Of a stretch of DNA of 64,000 bases, positions 57,092 to 64,000 are shown piece by piece. The notes under the pieces are model-generated. The model was not told the DNA's origin and did no database searches. It saw only the letters and a program-made list of their open reading frames with translations. This DNA is from Tanypteryx hageni. Lineage: Eukaryota; Arthropoda; Insecta; Odonata; Petaluridae. Location: positions 171,228,837-171,292,836 of the forward strand of contig CM054113.1 in assembly GCA_028673005.1 (NCBI GenBank), given 5' to 3'. Numbering within the stretch: the stretch's first letter is position 1; each line of letters opens with the position of its first letter. Position numbers and translations under genes: made by a program.

Positions 57092-58200
57092 CATCTTCTA
57101 TAGGACACTTTCCCATTCTATTTTCTCTCACAGTTCCTGTACCTCCATAACCAACCTCACTAAGCTTTGTAATTAATTTTGTGCTCTTAAAATAGTTATC
57201 AAAGAGCATGGAAAATTTTATATCAGGAAAATTTTGTTTTAAAATTTCTACAAAATCTAACACTACTGATTTGCCTAAGCCACATTTAGTGGTTGAAGTT
57301 TCCACATTCTTTCGGCCCTTATATATCAATGCTCAAACAATATTCTGAGGGTGCAGCCATTTCCCAAGCTTTGTACCCAAATCTAATGGGCTTTCCTCGA
57401 ATGAACTCCTTCCACCTATTATGCCCAAAATCATTGACTCACCTATTGACTCTGAAGTACTGATGGGGGCATAACAAAGGAATGTGCTGTTTAGCATTTC
57501 TATCAGAGGTCTCACTTTACCTAGTTTGTCATTTTTTGGGAGATTATTATTATCTGCAGCATGTAAGAATCAAAAATTTTCCTCAAACCTATTTTGCCTC
57601 ATTGATTTAGAGACTAGCAAGTTATGGGTATCATCAGAATTTTCCCAAAGCATCCTTTGTCTCAGAACAGGAACATATCCACTGAGATAGAGAATACAAA
57701 AAAATACATACAGATCGTCATTTCCTAACTCAAATTAAAAATTTTTTGCAAATGCATACCTCACAATTTCCTTCACAATATGTCCTATTATTTCAGAGTT
57801 CATAAATAATTTTAAAAAACTCAACAGGATGGCTTTCTGATGTTAGCATCAATACAGGAAAATTTATTTTTTCAGTCACATAAATTGTCCCATTTTGCAG
57901 ATCACAATCCTTAGACCCCTCACTATTCTCAATCTTCCTTTTCTTCATTAATCTATGTCTAGGAGTAGTCAAGTCCTCCCCAAAGTCATCTTCCATGAAG
58001 TCCTTATTTTGAAAGTCACCCTCAGCAGGAGCCTGGAGTTGATTTCTGCATAACCTATCTGGATCATTGCAATCCTCATCTCCAGAGTCGCAATCAGTGT
58101 CATTTGCAGTATCATCTGGAGGAGTGATATAAATATCTTCCAGCAAATTCTCCCCTTTTCAATTTTTTCTAACTCTTCAACAGCTCTGCAGTAAATGTCG

Positions 58201-58938
58201 AGTCCTAAAAAACATATGTAAATATGAAAAGAAAGATTAACTATTTATCTTCGTGAACCCCATGAGTTGTAATATTTTTGGCGGCAAACCTCTCATAATG
58301 GAGAGTAAATTTTGTAAAAACAAATCTTTTTGAATGCGTTTAATTCATGAAAAATAAAAAGTTTATATAGCACATAGTATGTAAACGTTTACAATAAAAT
58401 CAGAATCTCTGATACTGTCATCAGTTTCTAGTTAGCACCCTGTAAAATTCAAATATGTATAAATCTTGAAGCATAAGAAAAAATTGAAAATAAAACCATG
58501 CAACAAATTTGAAATAAATTAAGGTATATTGGTAAGAATTGTAGAGCCAAGAAAGTGAAAAAGACACCATTACCGATTTTTTATCACGAACCCATCAGAT
58601 TTATTTCGTAATCCCCTAGGAGTACATGAACCACCAGTTGGGAAATGCTGCTGTAGGAAATTAAAAGTCGATGCACCATACATAGCATAACCATTCTCAT
58701 ATACATATGCATCTGGATACACTTCTCTTGATTTTGTAAACTATGAGCTATCTGCTATTAGAAATAAAGCAACATTTTATTTTACCTTCCATCTTGTTAT
58801 TTGAAGTCATCTCACTTTCTTGAGATAAAGTAGGGATATTTTCCACTATGTCTCTGTGAGGATGCTTAGTGTTGAAGGTTTACTATTCAGCTAACCCTTC
58901 CTCACCATAAATACCCCAATTCGAGAATGGAGACTCAC
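58201..58938. other. Intergenic DNA, nothing recognised
   Basis: It may include the untranslated 5' end of the piggyBac element. No paired ends or protein similarity found. Confidence 0.3.
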
Positions 58939-59009
58939 GGCTTGATAGCTTAGTTGATTAAAGCACCTATCTGGTAGGTGGGAGACCCTGGTTTGATTCC
59001 CTGTCAAGT
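58939..59009 (+). tRNA. tRNA-Thr(GGT)-like sequence, probably SINE-derived
   Basis: GGCTTGA, TAGCTTAGTTGATTAAAGC (A-box), anticodon arm CCTAT-CTGGTAG-GTGGG (anticodon GGT), GGTTTGATTCC (B-box) and TCAAGTA follow in tRNA order. Five of seven acceptor pairs form. The B-box deviates (GGTTTGA) and the sequence runs directly into unrelated DNA. A SINE head or pseudo-tRNA is more likely than a functional gene. Confidence 0.5.
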
Positions 59010-59343
59010 ACAAGATTTTTCTTTCTCAAATGTCAAAATTTTCAGTGCAGTGTTCAATGTTACATTCACTGATTTGCTTCGCATAAATATATCTGAAAGC
59101 TCGCATCCAAGTTATTTCAAGCATAACTGAGTTATTCAGAGTAGGAAACGGTAATTTTGAAACAATTACGTTCGTCATTCCTTCTGCAGAATGATTTTCA
59201 TTGCAATGAACCCTATAAATGTTCATTAATTTTCAATGCAGAGGCTATATGGTATTCATTGTACACAATTGTTACATAACAGACAATGAAGCTCAACTGA
59301 TCGATTTTTGATATATCTTGTTTTGTATCAACCAATACAGAAA

Positions 59344-59975
59344 AATCTGATGTGGCCACCACACAACTTTCTTCATGCCTGTAATATTTCTAAAAATTCC
59401 ACACAGGTTACATTAAAGTAAATATTTAGGAGAAACTGTGAGAAAATTTTAGCCTTTACAAAGAACAGAAATAAACTCAAACCATAGCCTTCTGTTATTG
59501 GATGTAGCCACAAAGCTCCAACAATTAAGAAAACAAAAAGTAGTGTTACTAAGACGTAACAAAGCATCAATTGTTAACAATAGTCATCGGTACGTGACGG
59601 TGGTGGCAGCTAAAAATATAAGATATATCTTAAACAATGCATTATATGGGGAAATGTTTCAAACAAAGGTTGTAGAAAATTAAATTTCCTACAACTTTTA
59701 TTCCAATACATTTTTACATTTATCAAATATTAAAGCAAATATTTCAAAATAATGGATAAGTGACAAGAGTAAACACTCACTTCCGGTAGACCGATTTTTA
59801 CCAAAAACTAATCAGTTCTTGAACTTTCATAAAAATGTTAAATATAAAATTTTGCATTGACCTAATCAATAGTTTTTGAGTTCGAGCACCCAAAAAAAAG
59901 CTGTCACATACACACACAGACATCATCGAGAAAATAGTGAAAACGTGTTCAGGTCACCTCAAAATGTGATTTTTT
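59344..59975. repeat. Interspersed repeat copy B (SINE-free paralogue of 18302-19340)
   Basis: Matches copy A along its length. At 59466-59478 it carries a single CAGAAATAAACTC where copy A has the SINE and its duplication. It abuts a hAT transposase relic, as copy C (17305) does. Confidence 0.7.
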
Positions 59976-59979
59976 TCCA

Positions 59980-60981
59980 AAACAGCATTTGCTAATATTT
60001 CAATTATTTTGTTTTGAATTTTTGGTGATAAATACATTATTTTTCCTTTGGATGAGTTTAAGAGTTGATCCAACATGTCATCATACTTTGCTAATAGCTC
60101 TATAACTGATAAAAAATTTCCTCTGTTTGCTGATTTCTTATTCTCTCGATGACTACGGAATGGCATGTTTCCCAAAGCTAATGTGAGTGTAACATTAATT
60201 AATCTATCAATGACTTCTCCAGTATGAGGCTTCTTGTCTTATTTTGTAATCAATTTCACCAGAGATTGTTTTTCCTTCATGCCACTGACCCACTGACTAA
60301 GCACTGTTTGTGATGAGAAGATTCTTCATGACGTTGAATCTTTCAAGATGTAGCCAATCTCTACTTCCATTTTATATACTGTTTGGATCTTTCTTAGAGA
60401 ATAACCAATATGGTTGACAGTAAACATAATCCTTTATTTTAGAATAACATAGCCAATCTCTTCTAATATGAGTCCCAGCTTGTGTGATTTAAAAATAATA
60501 ACATTCATTGAATGATGTGTTATTCGGTTTAGGATCTTTAGGCAACTCCTTTTGGTTGATTTGGTTCACATAAAATAATCCCTCGTCTTTCATTTTCATT
60601 CACATCTTCAGAGTATAAAGCTTTATCTTTGGGACATGTAGATGTAAATAAGTATCATCAGGTAATTCAACGTAATTTAACTCATGTAATGTATCCATTT
60701 CTGAAAGGCCTTCGAATTCATTCTCTACCAGAAGAAAAGAATAAATGTACGAACAAATATATGGGAAGCAGGAACTCGTGAGGCCAAGTTACCTTTCGTC
60801 ATGGGAACTAGTTCCATTTTGAACGATATTGGTTAATCTGGATGACTTTCATGTTTACCAAAACTCCATCCCTAAAAACCTAAGCCGGTACCAAAGTCCT
60901 GGCGATGCCAGTGAGTGGACCCCCTCTGGGGAGTGGGCCCAGGTGCACTATACCCCCTGCACCCCAGTAGTTATGCCACTG
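59980..60981 (-). pseudogene. hAT (ZMYM1-like) transposase N-terminal relic with left end
   Basis: The right edge, read in reverse, is CAGTGGCATAACTACTGGGG (start at 60981), a hAT-type terminus followed by a GC-rich subterminal region. Further in, the minus strand contains DWLHLERFNVMKNLL, then GNMPFRSHRENKKSANRGNF and LIELLAKYD-like sequence (SVIELLAKYD), ending LSPKIQNKIIEILANAV. These are conserved blocks of ZMYM1-type hAT proteins (LPFRGHRE, GNFLALLELLAKYD, LSPxIQNELI). The catalytic and C-terminal parts are missing. Confidence 0.75.
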
Positions 60982-61266
60982 CTTGTTGCATAGTTCCTTA
61001 ATGCATTTTCCCATGTATGGTACAGCCTTTGGTTTTTTTAATATCCTCCCTTCAAGCTCATAATTGCTTTTTCATAGATAACATTAGGTTTCTGATCATA
61101 TAATACCTACGTAACTTTTCCATCCATTATATTTCTTCACATTTTTTTCTCACCCTTCTTAACTGATGTCTGTAGTTAATTCTACCTTCTTCACTGTTTT
61201 TTCCACTTTCTTCTTAACCTTTTCTTAGTCATGCATGGCTTTCCGATTTTGTTTTCTTGTTATCTA

Positions 61267-61593
61267 CCGTATTTACCCGTATCAATTCATTGCACGTCAA
61301 TTCATCTCTCGACAAATTCGTTGTGTCTCGCGACAAATGTTTTTTGATGAATGTCTCACAACGAATTCATCTAGCATTGAATTGACACGTGATGAGTTTG
61401 TTGAGCGATGTATTGACACGCAATGAGTTATCGTGTGATGAATTGATGTGCCACGAATTGCATGGTGAATTGACGCACGATCAATTGACAGTGATGTATA
61501 GATGGTATATGACTTCGTACTCGAATTTAAGACGCCCCCGATTTTAGCAAGCTGAAATTTGGAAAAATTCGTCTTGGATTCGAATAAATACGG
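61267..61593. mobile_element. Pogo-like MITE with a reiterated AATTGA/TCAATT core
   Basis: The ends CCGTATTTACCCGTATCAATT and, reversed, CCGTATTTATTCGAATCCAAG follow TA (61265-61266); the right flank is TG. The right part (61520-61593) matches 49652-49735. The middle (61284-61490) is made of short repeats of AATTCATC, AATTGACACG and TGATGAATTGA in both orientations. Confidence 0.65.
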
Positions 61594-62359
61594 TGTCTTT
61601 ATTAACAGTTTCTTTGATACTGACTTTAATTTCCTCTTATTCTGTATCCACGGCCTTTGGCACATTTTCCATGCATCTTGCTTTTGTATGTCAAGATCCC
61701 AAATTTGAGATTCTCTTCTCATTTACCTTATTTGTTTTAACTTTGTAGCTAAATCTAATATTAAAAGGTTGTAATCTGAATCTATTTGCTCCTGGTAACA
61801 TCTTTGCATTTTTTATACTACATATTCTTGAACTTTTTTTATTACTTTTTAATCTATTCGGCATCTCATTCTATCTGCTGGGTATTTATGATTTTTTAAC
61901 AATGTATTATCTTTATATATATTTACTCAATGTCTGTCTGTCCATCCCCCCTTTTATCTCTTGAACAGTGTCATAGAGAAATCCTGTAAACACCATTTTG
62001 TTTCTTCCAACTAGGATGCACAGGAAAACTATTTTCATTAAGGAAGTGTCCCAGATTCAACTCTGGGAAACTATTATATTTTCCCATAAGTTTACACAGG
62101 AGTTGAGATTTTTCAAGCTGCAAGGTTTATTTCCTTCATTCATTAAAAGACGTAAATATGGACCGAATTTAATTGTTTTTGCTTTATTCAATGGCTAAAA
62201 CTACAGAATATCTTATTCTTGCAATGTTTAGATGTTACACGGAAGAATTTGACAGAAATAAGCATACCTTTTAAAAATTTTATTACTTTTTGTAATCTTT
62301 CCGGGTGTTGCCAAGGTGACCCTCATTGTTGCCTCCGATTGAATTAGCATCTATTAAAC
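61594..62359. other. Intergenic DNA, nothing recognised
   Basis: A stretch at 61981-62110 (TAGGATGCACAGGAAAACTA to GTTTACACAGGAGTTGAG) looks like a dispersed repeat of the same style as 49890-50050. No genes seen. Confidence 0.3.
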
Positions 62360-62625
62360 CAGGGGTCGGCAACCTTTTCACCTACGAGGGCGCAATTTAT
62401 ATTACTGAGGACGTGAAGGGCGCAAGATCAGTTGATATCTATTAAACCAGGGGTCGGCAACCTTTTCACCTACGAGGGCGCAATTTATATTACTGAGGAC
62501 GTGAAGGGCGCAATTTCAGTTGATATCTCTCTGTATCAGTGGTCACAACCTCTTTATCTATGAGGGCGCAACTTTAATTATTGGGGGCGTGAAGTGAAGT
62601 AACAATAGTAGATGTGTACCAATAT
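62360..62625. repeat. Triplicated hAT terminus (88-89-bp units)
   Basis: CAGGGGTCGGCAACCTTTTC starts units at 62360 and 62448, and a diverged CAGTGGTCACAACC starts a third at 62537. Units 1 and 2 are nearly identical over 88 bp (GAGGGCGCAATTTATATTAC, CGTGAAGGGCGCAA). This is the end of the hAT element that fills the rest of the window. Confidence 0.85.
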
Positions 62626-62701
62626 TTATTAAAATGATATTTTTGTGTATATATAAGAGAAAAACTATTAAAGAATTTATTATAAAAACATGAAAAATAA
62701 A

Positions 62702-64000
62702 TCAAAGTGAAACTTGGGACTGCATATCTTCATCCAACTTGCTATAATTTGGTACATAACTCGAATTACCTGATCTTAGGCAGTTGTCTAAACTGTAATT
62801 GGTGAGTCTCCATCGGTACTTGGATTTCAAGTGTTCCATGCTTGAAAAAATAGACTCGCAAGTGTATGTTGAAGCACAGTAAGAATATATTTTTACGGCA
62901 CATTTTCTTAATAATGGATAGCGATTTTCGTCAAATAAATTCCAAAAGTTTTCATCATTTTTATGTGACCTTAAAATAATATCATTCTGCATATTTATTA
63001 TTTCCATTTCTAAGTCCTCGGTGTTAACGATATTAAAGTAAGTTCCAATATTAACAGACATATCATTGTCCATAAAATTGAATGGATTATCAAAGAATGT
63101 TATTATGGGTTCTACTTCAGAAAACTGATGAAACCTAAAATTAAATTCCTTCAGGAGAGTTTCAATGTGTTGTGAAAATGGTTCAGTGGTAACATTTTCA
63201 TCAGTCAGACTCTCAATAACATATTTTAAATTTGGGAAATGTGATAATGAATTTCTCTCTAGGTGAGACTTCCACAATGCCAATTTACATTTGAATGCAC
63301 CTACTGCACTTATCATTTTTGCATTGTTGATTTTTCCCTTGCATCTCCATATTCAGTTCGTTCAATTTTATAGTTATATAACAAGCAATCCGGAATCCAT
63401 CAACCAAACTTTGTCATCCAACTGTGCATAATATTCATTTCTTGACATGAGAAATTCCTTTACCCCCTTTATGAGATTTATAAACCTCACAAGTATTTTG
63501 CCTCTGTTGAGCCATCTAACTTCGGTATGTAAAAGGAGATCATCGAATTGGGCATCTTCACCTTGTAAAAGCAGTTTAAACAATCGGTGTTGCATTAGTA
63601 CAACTCTTATGGAATTTATTATTTTTGTTACTGTTTTCATGACGTTGAAAATGAAGAACTTTTGCGCATAACATTTCTTGGTGTATAATGCGGTGATATG
63701 AAATAAATTTTGGAAAGAGAGGGTCTTCTTTACATAGCGCAATAAATCCTTTTTTACAACTTGTCATCGAAGGTGCACCATCTGTAGTAATTGCGGTCAA
63801 CATCATTAATGATATATTACTTTCTTGGACATATTTTTTAAAGCTTAAAAAATGTCTTCACCTCTTGTTCATCCCTTTAATGAAAGAATTTTAAGAAATT
63901 CTTCCTTTCCTGAAAAATCATTAAACACCATCTTCACAACCATAGCCAATTGAGAAGTGTCTGATGTGTGTTGACTCATCCAGTTGCAACGAGAAGGAAA
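62702..64000 (-). pseudogene. hAT transposase (GTF2IRD2-like), decayed, continues past window
   Basis: Minus strand, from the right edge. Blocks are AITTDGAPSMTSCKKGFIAL (63806 on), IIHQEMLCAKVL, LLHTEVRWLNRGKILVRFINL (63570 on), then a long frame 63316-62702. That frame holds LSHFPNLKYVIESL, NRYPLLRKCAVKIYSYCAST and YTCESIFSSMEHLKSKYRWR. These match the order of the hAT proteins related to GTF2IRD2 and ZBED5 (TDGAPAM, HCILHQEALC, EVRWLSRG, FGSTYLCEQLFSSMK, KSKYRSRL). Frameshifts separate the three frames. The transposon terminus is the repeat at 62360. Confidence 0.85.

Larger units (their letters stand above)
55209..58200 (-). pseudogene. piggyBac transposase, interrupted by a mariner
   Basis: Minus strand, right to left. 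An acidic start (about 58146) carries ITPPDDTANDTDCDSGDEDC. Then about 57700-57340 reads LYLSGYVPVLRQRMLWENSD, DKLGKVRPLIEMLN and LDLGTKLGKWL, and 57329-57092 reads MLFDNYFKSTKLITKL and GTGTVRENRMGKCPIED. After the mariner it resumes at 55637 with IQELRKKQEDFIV, VTIMSNEYGIQPI, HMGGVDLLDNHIANY and near 55240 GFRRHVIRTLLSKY. These are the standard blocks of DDE_Tnp_1_7 (piggyBac/PGBD). Frameshifts and stops are scattered. The TTAA ends were not identified. Confidence 0.85.

Noticed and set aside
58939..59009. Functional tRNA-Thr gene
   Set aside because: Two acceptor pairs fail and the B-box is altered. A pseudo-tRNA or SINE head is more economical.

Overview
The window is nuclear DNA of an animal, most probably an arthropod. 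It is AT-rich by eye, with short exons separated by very long introns and dense with cut-and-paste DNA transposons. The evidence for an arthropod is an EpsinR gene with a Tel2 reading frame embedded in it. That arrangement is known from the Drosophila locus lqfR (liquid facets-Related). No bacterial, organellar or viral gene was seen.

Host genes. The 3' half of an EpsinR/CLINT1 (clathrin interactor) gene runs on the + strand from base 1 to about 36.4 kb. Seven EpsinR coding exons are visible: 1-45 (partial), 484-617, 1530-1649, 24644-24759, 29540-29563, 30046-30253 and 35781-35893. All are joined by GT-AG sites in compatible phases. Between the third and fourth of these lies one large exon (1935-4795) coding for almost all of Tel2/TELO2. 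Its acceptor is in phase with the donor at 1649, so the transcript can either read into Tel2, giving an EpsinR-Tel2 fusion protein, or skip it and continue into the EpsinR tail. A complete cytochrome c reading frame (13919-14236, minus strand) sits inside the roughly 23 kb intron that follows the Tel2 exon. A decayed cytochrome c copy lies at 47127-47443.

Transposons. Most of the rest is transposon remains. They include pogo/Tigger-type elements with TA duplications (at least ten, several nested), mariner (43704-44243 and 55640-57091), piggyBac-type (31742-33269 and about 55209-58200) and hAT elements, many of them short non-autonomous copies with 8-bp duplications. There is also a tRNA-derived SINE whose empty site is preserved in a second copy of its host repeat. 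The most intact transposase is the Tigger at 20148-22623, which keeps all three catalytic aspartates but carries stops.

Layout. 0-5.4 kb: EpsinR exons and Tel2. 5.4-24.6 kb: intron with Tigger/pogo and hAT debris, cytochrome c and a SINE. 24.6-36.4 kb: remaining EpsinR exons with more insertions. 36.4-41.5 kb: quiet intergenic DNA. 41.5-49.5 kb: Tigger, mariner, a cluster of hAT elements, cytochrome c pseudogene and pogo. 49.5-58.2 kb: a long hairpin, a Tigger, and a mariner inside a piggyBac. 58.2-64 kb: hAT remains running off the right edge.

Most notable signals. (1) The phase-matched EpsinR-to-Tel2 splice. (2) A non-autonomous hAT element (44421-45190) carries a 10-bp-phased array of TTC/GAA units, in effect a long string of heat-shock elements. 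(3) Several transposons have tandemly reiterated ends.
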